Origin: Streptomyces ureilyticus
GTDB taxonomy: Bacteria; Actinomycetota; Actinomycetes; Streptomycetales; Streptomycetaceae
Direction of reading: 5' to 3'
NCBI RefSeq assembly: GCF_011045025.1
Contig: NZ_JAAKZX010000028.1
Coordinates: forward strand, 1-64,000
Length of the DNA: 64,000 nucleotides
A model generated the notes under the pieces. It saw only the letters and a list, made by a program, of their open reading frames with translations. It was not told the DNA's origin and made no database searches. This document shows positions 43,538-51,580 of the stretch, piece by piece. A program made the position numbers and the translations under genes. How positions within the stretch are numbered: position 1 is the first letter of the stretch; each line of letters opens with the position of its first letter.

Positions 43538-44392
43538 ATGCCACTGAGAGAAAACCCCTCCGCTCGCCAGGTCCGACTCGGTACGGAACTGCGGAAGTTG
43601 AGGGAGTCCGCAGGTAGGACGGCCCGTGAAGCCGCAGGTCTGCTGTCGACCGATCAGGCCAAGATCAGCCATATCGAGGCGGGTCGGCTGGGCATCAGCG
43701 AGGAACGGATCCGGCGGCTGGCGGTGTTCTATGCGTGCGATGACGCCAAACTCATCGACGCGTTGTGCGTGATCGCCCGGGAGTCTCGTGGGCAGGGCTG
43801 GTGGGATGCGTACCGCGGGATCCTTGCCCCAGGTTTCCTGGACGTGGCTGAACTGGAGCACCACGCAACGTACTTGCGCGCCCTCCAGCCGATGACGCTC
43901 CCCGGCGTCTTCCAGACGGAGGACTACGCGCGGGCGATCTACGGCGGCAACATCCCTCCCCTCCCTGCCGAGGAGGTGGACGTCCGGGTGGAGTTCAGGC
44001 TGAAGCGCCGCCAGATCTTCGAGGGTGACGCTCCGCCGCCGTTCACCGTCGTGATCCACGAGGCGGCCCTGAGGATGCGGATCGGCGGGCGCAAGGTCGC
44101 GCAGGCGCAGCTCGGCCACCTGCTGGAGGTCTCAGAGTGGCCCACCGTGACGCTGAAGGTCATTCCCTTCACGAGTGAAGAGTTCGTCGAGGCCACACAG
44201 CCGGTCTTCTACGCCGGGGGAGTTGTCCCGCAGCTGGACACGGTCCAGGTGGACAGCGCCGTGGGCGGCGTCTTCCTCAGCATCGCCACCCAGCTCAAGA
44301 AGTACGGCACCCTGCTGGACCTCGCGGAGCGAGCAGTACTCGACGCCGAGCGCTCCAGACGCTTCGTCCATGACATCGCGCGAGAATTGTGA
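43538..44392 (+). CDS. XRE regulator with DUF5753 (WhiJ/AbaA-like)
   Basis: ATG 43538 with gagaggaac upstream gives 284 residues. The N-terminal helix-turn-helix (LGTELRKLRESAGRTAREAA, STDQAKISHIEAGRLGIS) covers residues 10-70. The DUF5753 effector domain follows, with characteristic EHHATYLRALQPMTLPGVFQ and TEDYARAI motifs. It is the DNA-binding member of a triad with the divergent HATPase and the downstream DUF397 gene. Confidence 0.92.
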   Translation: MPLRENPSARQVRLGTELRKLRESAGRTAREAAGLLSTDQAKISHIEAGRLGISEERIRRLAVFYACDDAKLIDALCVIARESRGQGWWDAYRGILAPGFLDVAELEHHATYLRALQPMTLPGVFQTEDYARAIYGGNIPPLPAEEVDVRVEFRLKRRQIFEGDAPPPFTVVIHEAALRMRIGGRKVAQAQLGHLLEVSEWPTVTLKVIPFTSEEFVEATQPVFYAGGVVPQLDTVQVDSAVGGVFLSIATQLKKYGTLLDLAERAVLDAERSRRFVHDIAREL

Positions 44393-44403
44393 GAGCCCAC
44401 ACC

Positions 44404-44682
44404 ATGCCTGTGAACTGGCAGAAGTCCTCCTTCTCCGGGGCCGGCGGCGAGAACTGCATCGAACTCGCCCGCACCGCCCCCCACGTCCTCCTCCGCGAAA
44501 GCGACACCCCCACCCACGTACTCGCCCTACCCCCAAAAGGCTTGCTGGCCCTGATACGCAGCTTGAAAGGAAGGTCGGCCAGCCTGACGAGACCGTCAGC
44601 GTGTCTCCCCCAGCCGCCGGCGGCGCATCGCCAGCGTGCCCAGGAGGAACGCGGCGGACAGGCAAATGGCGGCCAGGTCTGA
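44404..44682 (+). CDS. DUF397 protein, C-terminus probably frameshifted
   Basis: The N-terminal half is a canonical DUF397 domain (WQKSSFSGAGGENCIELA, then VLLRESDTPTHVL), which acts with the upstream XRE protein. After LIRSLK the frame runs on into an atypical basic tail and overlaps the convergent gene by nearly 90 bp. Removing one A from the ttgaaagg run near 44564 would give LKEGRPA followed by a stop at 44585-44587, the normal family ending. Either a real one-base insertion or a sequencing error is likely. Confidence 0.65.
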   Translation: MPVNWQKSSFSGAGGENCIELARTAPHVLLRESDTPTHVLALPPKGLLALIRSLKGRSASLTRPSACLPQPPAAHRQRAQEERGGQANGGQV

Positions 44683-45012
44683 TCGGTTAGTCTCCATCCA
44701 CTCGACCAGCTCGTCGCGCCGCCACACCATCAGGACCAGCCCCCAGCCTCCACAGAGCAGCCACAGCAGCGGGACCAGTTGACTGTCGCGACTCGCGGCC
44801 AGCTCCGCGAGGAACAACAGTCCTCCCGAGAGCAACGCCATGGCAGCGAGAAGGATCTCGCCTTCCATGCCACCGACGAGCATCGCCTCACCGAGGAGCA
44901 GGGAGACGGTGGCCACGAGAGCCTTCAGCCCGGCCCGCCCGTCGTTGGGAAGCACCATTACGGCCGTCGTCTGCGCCTCTATGACAACAGCGATGGCCCA
45001 CGTGGCGTCCAT
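44596..45012 (-). CDS. Small integral membrane protein
   Basis: From ATG 45012 (ggggggaac upstream) the 138-residue product has four hydrophobic segments: LKALVATVSLLLGEAML, ILLAAMALLSGGLLFLAEL, LVPLLWLLCGGWGLVLMV and LAAICLSAAFLLGTLAM. It ends in a basic RRRRLGETR tail, which should lie in the cytoplasm. No family recognised. It is convergent with the DUF397 gene. Confidence 0.65.
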   Translation of the reverse strand: MDATWAIAVVIEAQTTAVMVLPNDGRAGLKALVATVSLLLGEAMLVGGMEGEILLAAMALLSGGLLFLAELAASRDSQLVPLLWLLCGGWGLVLMVWRRDELVEWMETNRSDLAAICLSAAFLLGTLAMRRRRLGETR

Positions 45013-45147
45013 GTCTTGTTCCCCCCTCGCTCGTGCGTCGGCCAGGCGGCCAGACACCCAGCATCAGCGGAGGAGTCCGGGACGGGTCCCGGGGTGGCGC
45101 CCCGCCCACCCCGGGTTCGGCTCGTCAGGAGGCCCTGCGCACAAGGG

Positions 45148-45182
45148 CGGAGCCCCCGGTCACCAAGTGACCGGGGGCTCCG
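45148..45182. terminator. Terminator hairpin downstream of terD
   Basis: A perfect 16-bp stem cggagcccccggtcac with its complement and a 3-base loop, flanked by aaaaaa at 45183-45188. It lies 22 bp past the terD stop. Confidence 0.85.
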
Positions 45183-45203
45183 AAAAAACAGGCGTGCCGA
45201 ACC

Positions 45204-45779
45204 TCAGACGTTCACGCCGAAGTCCTGGGCGATGCCCACGAGGCCCGAGGCGTAGCCCTGGCCCACCGCGCGGAACTTCCACTCGGCGCCGTTGCGGTAG
45301 AGCTCGCCGAAGACCATCGCCGTCTCGGTGGCGGCGTCCTCGGACAGGTCGTAGCGGGCGATCTCCGTGCCGCCGGCCTGGTTGACGATGCGGATGTAGG
45401 CGTTGCGGACCTGGCCGAAGTTCTGGGAGCGGGTCTCGGCGTCGTAGATGGAGACCGGGAAGACGATCTTGTCGATGTCGGCGGGCAGGCCCGCCAGGTT
45501 GACGTTGATCGCCTCGTCGTCGCCCGCGCCCTCACCCGTGCGGTTGTCGCCGGTGTGGACGATGGTCTGGTCCGGGGTCTGCTTGTTGTTGAAGAAGATG
45601 AAGTGACCGTCCGAGTAGACCTTGCCCTCGGGGTTGACCGCGATGGCCGAGGCGTCCAGGTCGAAGTCGGTCCCCGTGGTGCTGCGGACGTCCCAGCCGA
45701 GGCCCACGGTGACAGCGGTCAGGCCCGGAGCCTCCTTGGTGAGCGAGACGTTGCCACCCTTGGACAGGCTTACAGCCAT
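45204..45779 (-). CDS. terD: TerD-family calcium-binding stress protein
   Basis: From ATG 45779 the product has 191 residues, the family's normal length. Motifs are [27 protein letters not shown], the calcium-binding [11 protein letters not shown] near 40 and [15 protein letters not shown] near 77, and [11 protein letters not shown]. TerD proteins bind calcium in acidic double-DxN-type sites. They are linked to tellurite resistance, envelope stress and, in Streptomyces, development. It is a single-gene unit with a strong terminator. Confidence 0.95.
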   Translation of the reverse strand: MAVSLSKGGNVSLTKEAPGLTAVTVGLGWDVRSTTGTDFDLDASAIAVNPEGKVYSDGHFIFFNNKQTPDQTIVHTGDNRTGEGAGDDEAINVNLAGLPADIDKIVFPVSIYDAETRSQNFGQVRNAYIRIVNQAGGTEIARYDLSEDAATETAMVFGELYRNGAEWKFRAVGQGYASGLVGIAQDFGVNV

Positions 45780-46039
45780 TGTTGGGAGTCCTTCCATCGT
45801 TGACGTACGTGCGACAAGTGCGGTGCGTTGAACTCGGTGCTTCGTACGGGGACGAAGCTACCGTCACCCCTATGAACGTCGCGGGGGGTCCCCCAGGTTC
45901 CGCCCACTTTACTTTCTTTACCCGAGCGGCCGAGCCCCCGGATTCGAGGCCCGACTCGAGGCTGGCGGACCCCGGGCCCGTGCCCCGGGCTCTGGAAAAG
46001 CGCGTGACGTGGACCGGACACACGCGCGACCATGGAGCC

Positions 46040-46465
46040 ATGCCTGGTCCCTACGTCATCCGCGGCTCCGTCTCCCTCCCCGAGGCCGAGCTGACGTGGC
46101 GTTTCTCGCGTTCCTCGGGGCCCGGTGGCCAGCATGTCAACACGAGCGACTCGCAGGTGGAGCTGCGGTTCGACCTCGCGAAGACGGAAGCCCTGCCCGA
46201 GGTGTGGAAGGCCCGCGCCCTCGAACGGCTCGCCCCGAAGCTCGTCGACGGAGTCATCAGCGTACGAGCCTCCGAACACCGCTCCCAGTGGCGCAACCGC
46301 GAGACCGCCGCCGTCCGCCTCGCCGCCCTGCTCGCCGAAGCCACCGCCCCGCCGCCCAAGCCCCGCCGGGCCACCCGCATCCCCCGCGGCATCAACGAAC
46401 GCCGGCTGCGGCAGAAGAAGCAGCGCTCCGAGACCAAGCGCGGACGCTCCGGCCGCGATTGGTGA
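46040..46465 (+). CDS. arfB: Alternative ribosome-rescue factor ArfB
   Basis: The 141-residue protein has the peptidyl-tRNA hydrolysis motif SSGPGGQHVNTSDSQVELRF with the GGQ near residue 28. It ends in a basic tail (INERRLRQKKQRSETKRGRS) that inserts into the mRNA channel of stalled ribosomes. It lacks the codon-recognition domains of true release factors. The ATG at 46040 follows catggagcc. Cytoplasmic. Confidence 0.92.
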   Translation: MPGPYVIRGSVSLPEAELTWRFSRSSGPGGQHVNTSDSQVELRFDLAKTEALPEVWKARALERLAPKLVDGVISVRASEHRSQWRNRETAAVRLAALLAEATAPPPKPRRATRIPRGINERRLRQKKQRSETKRGRSGRDW

Positions 46466-46520
46466 CCGGCCCGTAAGCGTCAGCGTCGTCCCGCTCGCCA
46501 ATTGCCAATGAGAGGGCGGC

Positions 46521-47102
46521 CTACCCCAACTGCCGGTACCGCCCCTTGAAGTACGTCAGCGGCCCCCCGTCCGCACTCGGCACCGAGGCCGTCAGCACCC
46601 GCCCTATCACCAGCGTGTGATCGCCCGCGGGCACCCGCTGCTCGGTCCGGCATTCCAGGGTCGCCAGGGCGCCGCGCACGAGCAGCGCCCCGGAGGCCTC
46701 TCCGCGTACGTACGGAATGTCCTCGAAGAGGAGGCGGTCGGAGATACGGCCCTTCATGGCGAACCGGCCCGCGATGTGGCGCTGACTCTCGGAGAGGACC
46801 GAGACCGCCCACAGGGGCTGCTCGTCGAGCAGGTCGTCCATGCGGGAACCGTCGCGCAGGCTGACCAGGACCAGGGGCGGGTCCAGGGATACGGACATGA
46901 AGGCGGTCGCCGTCATCCCGACGTCCTCACCGCCCGGCCCCTCGGGATCCAGCGCGGACTCGTGCGCGGTCACCAGCACCACGCCCGCGGCCAGCCGGGA
47001 CATGGCGGCGCGGAACTCGTCGTCACTCACCCCCACAGCATGCCCGTCAGCGGTGGGGTTGAGGGGCGCGCGTGGGGCAGGAGGAGTCGTCAGCACGCTC
47101 AC
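46521..47102 (-). CDS. Flavin reductase-like (FMN-binding split barrel) protein
   Basis: The 193-residue protein matches the flavin reductase domain: FRAAMSRLAAGVVLVTA near 29, GMTATAFMSVSLDPPLVLVS near 61, and GDHTLVIGRVL with the conserved histidine near 160. Such enzymes reduce FMN/FAD with NAD(P)H for partner monooxygenases. No partner gene is adjacent. It is divergent from cdgB. Confidence 0.88.
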   Translation of the reverse strand: MSVLTTPPAPRAPLNPTADGHAVGVSDDEFRAAMSRLAAGVVLVTAHESALDPEGPGGEDVGMTATAFMSVSLDPPLVLVSLRDGSRMDDLLDEQPLWAVSVLSESQRHIAGRFAMKGRISDRLLFEDIPYVRGEASGALLVRGALATLECRTEQRVPAGDHTLVIGRVLTASVPSADGGPLTYFKGRYRQLG

Positions 47103-47302
47103 GACGCTAGTCTCCCCGCTCCGGTCCGCGCATCGGACCAGCGCCCGAGACGGGTCCTAGGACCGGGGCCCGACCGCCGTCCGGCCACCCGCGTCCGGCC
47201 GACGATCGCCCTGCGTCCGGTAACCTCTCAGGCTCCACATATTCGCGTTCAGTAAACGCACGGTGAAAAAGCAGAAACTCTACTCAACTGCTCATCTTTA
47301 GC

Positions 47303-47318
47303 TGTGACTTGAGTCACA
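47303..47318. promoter_or_regulatory. BldD-type palindrome upstream of cdgB
   Basis: tgtgac-ttga-gtcaca has 6-bp arms around 4 bp, matching the TGAC-N4-GTCA core recognised by the developmental repressor BldD. It lies about 213 bp upstream of the cdgB start in an otherwise gene-free 428-bp region (47103-47530). cdgB is a known BldD target in S. coelicolor. Confidence 0.5.
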
Positions 47319-47530
47319 AGGGCCATATTTTGTTGACCCTGTGTACCGAGTGGGCAGCGCGCTGTGATTCAGTGGCGGGGAACGCTGCAATCGATAGGCG
47401 ATCCAGGGATCGGCCCGGCGATCAGTAAGCGACCAGTCCACCATCGGTAGTCGATCAGTACAGAACGAGAAGACAGGCGAGAAGCCCGGACAACTCTGGA
47501 GTTGCTGTCGAGGTCTCGGGGAGAGCGAGC

Positions 47531-49228
47531 ATGGAGACCGAGTCGGAGCCGTACGTCCGTCTTGCGACCCTGCGGCAGCTGCATCAGGTCATGGCCGACA
47601 TGAACACGGCACGCAGCCTGGCCGACACGCTGCAGACCGTCGCCGACGGAGTCGTGACGGGACTGGGCTACGAAATCGCCGCCGTCAATCTCGTACGCCC
47701 CGACGGGGACCTCGTCGTCGCCGCCTTCGCCGGGAACTCCGCCGCCGAGGCGCTCATCACCGGCCGTGTCGGCTCCCGCGCCTCCTGGGAGCGCCGGCTG
47801 AACATGGGCGAGGCCTGGGGCGACCTGCGTTTCATACCCCACACCGAGGGCTGGGTCCTCGACGAGGACGACGTCCCGCAGTGGTACACCGACGGCCCGC
47901 CGCCCCGCTTCGAGGACGAGTGGCACCCCTCCGACCGCCTCTTCGCGCCCATGTACACGCCGGGCGTGCCCGGCGGCGCCTGCGGTGAGCTGATCGGAGT
48001 GCTCTCCGTCGATCGCCCGCGCAACGGACGGATTCCCGGCGCCTGGGGGCGCGAGGCCCTGCAGATGTACGCGTTCCAGGCGGCCATCGCGATCAGCAAC
48101 GCCCGGCTCAGGGCCAACATGCAGCGCGCCCTCGTCCGCCTGGAGCGGGAGCAGCAGGCCCTGCGCGCCAGCGAGGAAAGCTTCCGCCAGGCCTTCGAGT
48201 ACGCCCCCTCCGGCATGGCCATCGCCGAGATGGGCGGCGACCAGCACGGGCGCATCCTGCGGACCAACGACGCACTGTGCCGCCTCCTCGGCCGCCCCGC
48301 CTCCGCGATGCGCCGCTACTCCTTCTCCGACCTCGTCCACCCCGAGGACATCGGCACCCTGCTGCGTACGTCCGCGGAAGGCGGGCGCGCCGAGCTGCGG
48401 CTCGGGCGCCGCGACGGGACGTACGTCTGGGTCTCCCTGCGTAACAGCGTGGTCGCGGACGCCGCCGACGGGCCGCGCTTCCTGCTCACCCACGTCGAGG
48501 ACATAGAAGAGCGCAAGCGCCGCGAGCTCCAGCTCGCCCACCGCGCCTCGCACGACTCGCTCACCGGACTGCCGAACTCCGCCGAACTGCGCGCCCGGCT
48601 CTCCGCCCGCCTGTGCAGCCGCCCCGCGGCCGTGGCACCAGGACCGGTGGACACGCTGGACGCGGCCTTCGCGCAGCACGGCGAATACGGAGACCAGGGT
48701 GAGCACGGCGGGGCGCCCGCGTACGACGGGAACGGGCACGGGTTCGACTTCCGGCCGGCCCTCGAGGCCTTCGACGCGTACGACCACCACGTGCACACCG
48801 TCGCACCGCAGGGCGAGACGGACGACGGTACGAAGGGGCTCGCGGTGCTCTTCTGCGACCTCGACGGCTTCAAGTCGATCAACGACCGCTTCGGGCACAA
48901 CTCCGGTGACGCGGTGCTGATCGAGGTCGCGCGCCGGCTGAGCAGCGGCGTACGGGACGGGGACACGGTCGCGCGGCTCGGCGGCGACGAGTTCGTGGTC
49001 CTCGCCGACGGGCTCGGCCGGGCCGACGCCCAGGACCTCGCGGTCCGGCTGCGCAACGAGATCATCCAGCCGATCCGGGTCGACGGCCGCGCGATGCGGG
49101 TCGGCGCGAGCTTCGGCATCGGATGGGCACATTGCGGCATGACCGCGGACGAAGTGTTGAAGTCCGCTGACGAGCGGATGTACGTAGAGAAACGGTCTCG
49201 TCCCAAAGCGCATCGGCGTGCGGGCTGA
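47531..49228 (+). CDS. cdgB: Diguanylate cyclase CdgB (GAF-PAS-GGDEF)
   Basis: ATG 47531 follows ggggagagcgagc; the product has 565 residues. An N-terminal GAF domain (about 15-195) is followed by a coiled-coil linker (LEREQQALRASEESFRQAFE) and a PAS domain (about 215-330, FEYAPSGMAIAEMGG). The GGDEF domain carries the intact active site RLGGDEFVVLADGL near 481. An unusual acidic insertion of about 70 residues (YGDQGEHGGAPAYDGNGHGF) sits inside the early GGDEF region. It makes cyclic di-GMP, which drives BldD dimerisation and holds back sporulation. Confidence 0.92.
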   Translation: METESEPYVRLATLRQLHQVMADMNTARSLADTLQTVADGVVTGLGYEIAAVNLVRPDGDLVVAAFAGNSAAEALITGRVGSRASWERRLNMGEAWGDLRFIPHTEGWVLDEDDVPQWYTDGPPPRFEDEWHPSDRLFAPMYTPGVPGGACGELIGVLSVDRPRNGRIPGAWGREALQMYAFQAAIAISNARLRANMQRALVRLEREQQALRASEESFRQAFEYAPSGMAIAEMGGDQHGRILRTNDALCRLLGRPASAMRRYSFSDLVHPEDIGTLLRTSAEGGRAELRLGRRDGTYVWVSLRNSVVADAADGPRFLLTHVEDIEERKRRELQLAHRASHDSLTGLPNSAELRARLSARLCSRPAAVAPGPVDTLDAAFAQHGEYGDQGEHGGAPAYDGNGHGFDFRPALEAFDAYDHHVHTVAPQGETDDGTKGLAVLFCDLDGFKSINDRFGHNSGDAVLIEVARRLSSGVRDGDTVARLGGDEFVVLADGLGRADAQDLAVRLRNEIIQPIRVDGRAMRVGASFGIGWAHCGMTADEVLKSADERMYVEKRSRPKAHRRAG

Positions 49229-49346
49229 GGCGCAGGTCAGCGGTGGTGTGCGAGCTGAATCACCCGTTTGGGGCCTGTGGAGCGGGTAGGCTCGCCCTTC
49301 TATTCACCCATCGCATCTGCACCACACCCGTTGAGGAGACCAAGGG

Positions 49347-50324
49347 ATGACGCCCGGCAACAACGGCGCGAGCACGCCCGAGGACGACGACCCGTTCGGC
49401 TATCTGTACGCCGACGGTCAGGCCGCCGGAGCCACGCCGCCAGACGGAGGCGGCGGCTACGGCTACCCCGGTTCGGTCAACCGGGTGCGGGCGGTCGGCG
49501 AGCGCCAGTACGGCCAGCAGGCCCAGCAGTCACAGCAGGCTTCCCAGACGGCGCCGACCGCGCAGTACGCGCAGGCTCCGGCCCAGCAGGGGCAGGGAAC
49601 GTACGGCCAGTCCCACTACCAGGCCCCGGAGACGTTCGGCGGCGCGTCCACGACCCGTACGCCCCTGCCGGGCAGCGGCATGGGTGGCGGTGGCGGCCGT
49701 GGTCGTGGTCCCAACACCAAGGGCCTCCTGATCGGCGCGATCGCCGTGGTCGCGGCGGTCGTGATCGGCATCGGGGTCGCGATGATGGGCGGCGACGAAG
49801 ATCCCGGGGGCAACGAGGCGGGGGGTTCGACGCCGTCGGCTGATCAGAACACCGAGCCGAGCGCGCCGGCTTCGAAGCCGGCTAAGGATGAGGCCGAGCT
49901 GCCGAAGATCGACGCGAAAACCCTGCGTCTGGAGGGCGGCACGACCGTCGACACCCAGTTCGATGGCGCCGAGGCGGGCGGCGGTGTCTATGTGACGGGC
50001 TTCAACAAGGTCGGCGCCAAGGTCGTGTGGGCCGTCAAGGACATCGAGAAGGCCGGCACCTACCGGCTGGATGTGCGCTTCGGCATCCCCGGTGTCGACG
50101 CCGACGCGACCGTCGTGGTCAACGGCAAGCCGAACACCTCGCCGCTGAACATGGAGAACTTCATCGGTGAGAAGCGGGCCCCGAAGGGCGACTGGGAGAA
50201 GGGCTGGCAGACGACCTGGGCACCAGTCAACCTGACCAAGGGCTCCAACGTCATCGAGATCGCCTGCGCCGAGGGCAACCAGTGTGACGCGGTGCTCGAC
50301 CAACTGTCGCTGAGCAGGGGCTAG
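49347..50324 (+). CDS. Membrane protein with extracellular carbohydrate-binding-like domain
   Basis: The 325-residue product has a Gln/Gly/Tyr-rich cytoplasmic N-terminus of about 120 residues (QQAQQSQQASQTAPTAQYA) and one membrane helix (LLIGAIAVVAAVVIGIGVAM). A short acidic linker leads to a C-terminal beta-sandwich of the CBM35/CBM6 type (LEGGTTVDTQFDGAEAGGGV, AGTYRLDVRFGIPG, LTKGSNVIEIACAEGNQCD). It may bind cell-surface or external polysaccharide. It follows cdgB on the same strand, about 120 bp away. Confidence 0.8.
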   Translation: MTPGNNGASTPEDDDPFGYLYADGQAAGATPPDGGGGYGYPGSVNRVRAVGERQYGQQAQQSQQASQTAPTAQYAQAPAQQGQGTYGQSHYQAPETFGGASTTRTPLPGSGMGGGGGRGRGPNTKGLLIGAIAVVAAVVIGIGVAMMGGDEDPGGNEAGGSTPSADQNTEPSAPASKPAKDEAELPKIDAKTLRLEGGTTVDTQFDGAEAGGGVYVTGFNKVGAKVVWAVKDIEKAGTYRLDVRFGIPGVDADATVVVNGKPNTSPLNMENFIGEKRAPKGDWEKGWQTTWAPVNLTKGSNVIEIACAEGNQCDAVLDQLSLSRG

Positions 50325-50394
50325 CAGCAAGCTCAAGTCAAACGAGCGGCAGCGTGGCGACAGGCGAAGGCCGGCAACGAGTGGCCGAGCGGGG

Positions 50395-51258
50395 TCAGCC
50401 GAGAGATGTCGTCAGCGCCCTCAGGAGGCGTACGACGCCCGCCGGGCCGTCCACCACCAGGTCCGCCCGCTTCTCCAGCTCTGTCACCTCGCTGCTGCCG
50501 CTGCACACCAGCAGGCCGGGCACGCCGTTCGAGCGGAGTTCCTCGACCGCGGCGAACGCCGGGAGGTCGCCCAGGTCGTCGCCTGCGTATGCCACCGCCC
50601 CGGCGCCGATCTCGCGTACGTACTCGCGGAGCGCTACGCCCTTGTCCATGCCCGGCGGGCGGAGTTCCAGGACCATGCGGCCGGGTTCGACGACCAGACC
50701 GTGGCGGCTGGCGAGGTCGGTGAGGGGCTCGCGCAGGGCGTCGAATGCGGCCTGCGGGTCCTCGGCGCGGCGGGTGTGGACGGCGACGGCGCGGCCCTTC
50801 TCCTCGATCCAGGTGCCCTGTCCGGCGCCGGAGCGGTCGAGGATGCCGGGCAGTTCGGCGCGGACGGCGGCGACGCCGGGGTGGGGCGGGGGCGCCGTGA
50901 CGGTGCCGGTGAGCGCGTCCCAGCGTTCGGCGCCGTAGTGGCCGAGGACGACGAGGTGTTCCAGGCCGGGTACGTCCGCGAAGCCGCCGTGGCGTACCGC
51001 GACGTCGGCCGGGCGGCCGGTGACGACGGCGACGGAGGCGACTTTCGGGGCGAGGGCGGCGAGCGCCGGGACCGCGTCGGGGTGGGCGCGGGCCTGCTCG
51101 GGGTCGGGGACGATCGGCGCGAGGGTACCGTCGAAGTCGAAGGCGAGGACGGCCCGGCCGGGCCGCGCGAGGATGGCGTCGAGGCCGTCACGTCCCGCCG
51201 GGGTCGCGGGAGTCGGCAATGGCGTCGGGGTCTTTGAGGGGTCCGCTTGGCTGCCCAT
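50395..51258 (-). CDS. otsB: Trehalose-6-phosphate phosphatase
   Basis: A 287-residue HAD-superfamily phosphatase with motif I LAFDFDGTLAPIVPDP near residue 39, motif II VAVVTGRPA, LGHYGAERW typical of OtsB, the lysine motif near 207 (PPGMDKGVAL) and motif IV VAYAGDDLGDLPAF near 225. It removes phosphate from trehalose 6-phosphate, the step after OtsA, which is encoded at 56306-57694. Only 27 bp separate its start from the stop of the DUF3263 gene. Confidence 0.93.
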   Translation of the reverse strand: MGSQADPSKTPTPLPTPATPAGRDGLDAILARPGRAVLAFDFDGTLAPIVPDPEQARAHPDAVPALAALAPKVASVAVVTGRPADVAVRHGGFADVPGLEHLVVLGHYGAERWDALTGTVTAPPPHPGVAAVRAELPGILDRSGAGQGTWIEEKGRAVAVHTRRAEDPQAAFDALREPLTDLASRHGLVVEPGRMVLELRPPGMDKGVALREYVREIGAGAVAYAGDDLGDLPAFAAVEELRSNGVPGLLVCSGSSEVTELEKRADLVVDGPAGVVRLLRALTTSLG

Positions 51259-51285
51259 ACGGCGACCCTATCCGTCAGCGATCTG

Positions 51286-51516
51286 TCAGCGCTCGGCCCG
51301 GCGGGCGTCCCGTATTCGGCGCAGCCGGTTCACGGTCACCGGGTCATGGGCCAGAGCACGCGGCGCGTCGAGCAGGGCGTTCAGCAACTGGTAGTACCGA
51401 ACCGGCACCATCCCCAACTCTTCCCGTATGGCCCGCTCCTTGGCCCCGGGCGAAGCCCAGCCACGCCGCTCCAGTGCAAGGACGTCACGCTCCAGCGGGG
51501 TGAGCTCTTCTGCCAT
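51286..51516 (-). CDS. DUF3263 protein
   Basis: The 76-residue protein is a compact helical domain (LTPLERDVLALERRGWASPG, YYQLLNALLDAPRALAHDP) ending in RLRRIRDARR. It is the actinobacterial DUF3263 family, related to sigma-factor or helix-turn-helix-like folds and with no known function. It overlaps the otsB promoter region and may be co-transcribed with it. Confidence 0.9.
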   Translation of the reverse strand: MAEELTPLERDVLALERRGWASPGAKERAIREELGMVPVRYYQLLNALLDAPRALAHDPVTVNRLRRIRDARRAER

Positions 51517-51580
51517 GCGTCGACGCTACCGCGCTCCGAGAGGGCCGCAGGCCCCGTAAGGGCCTGCGAAACCAGCGCGA

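Noticed and set aside
47369..49213. A 614-codon minus-strand frame opposite cdgB
   Set aside because: cdgB has intact GAF, PAS and GGDEF motifs; the antisense frame has none.
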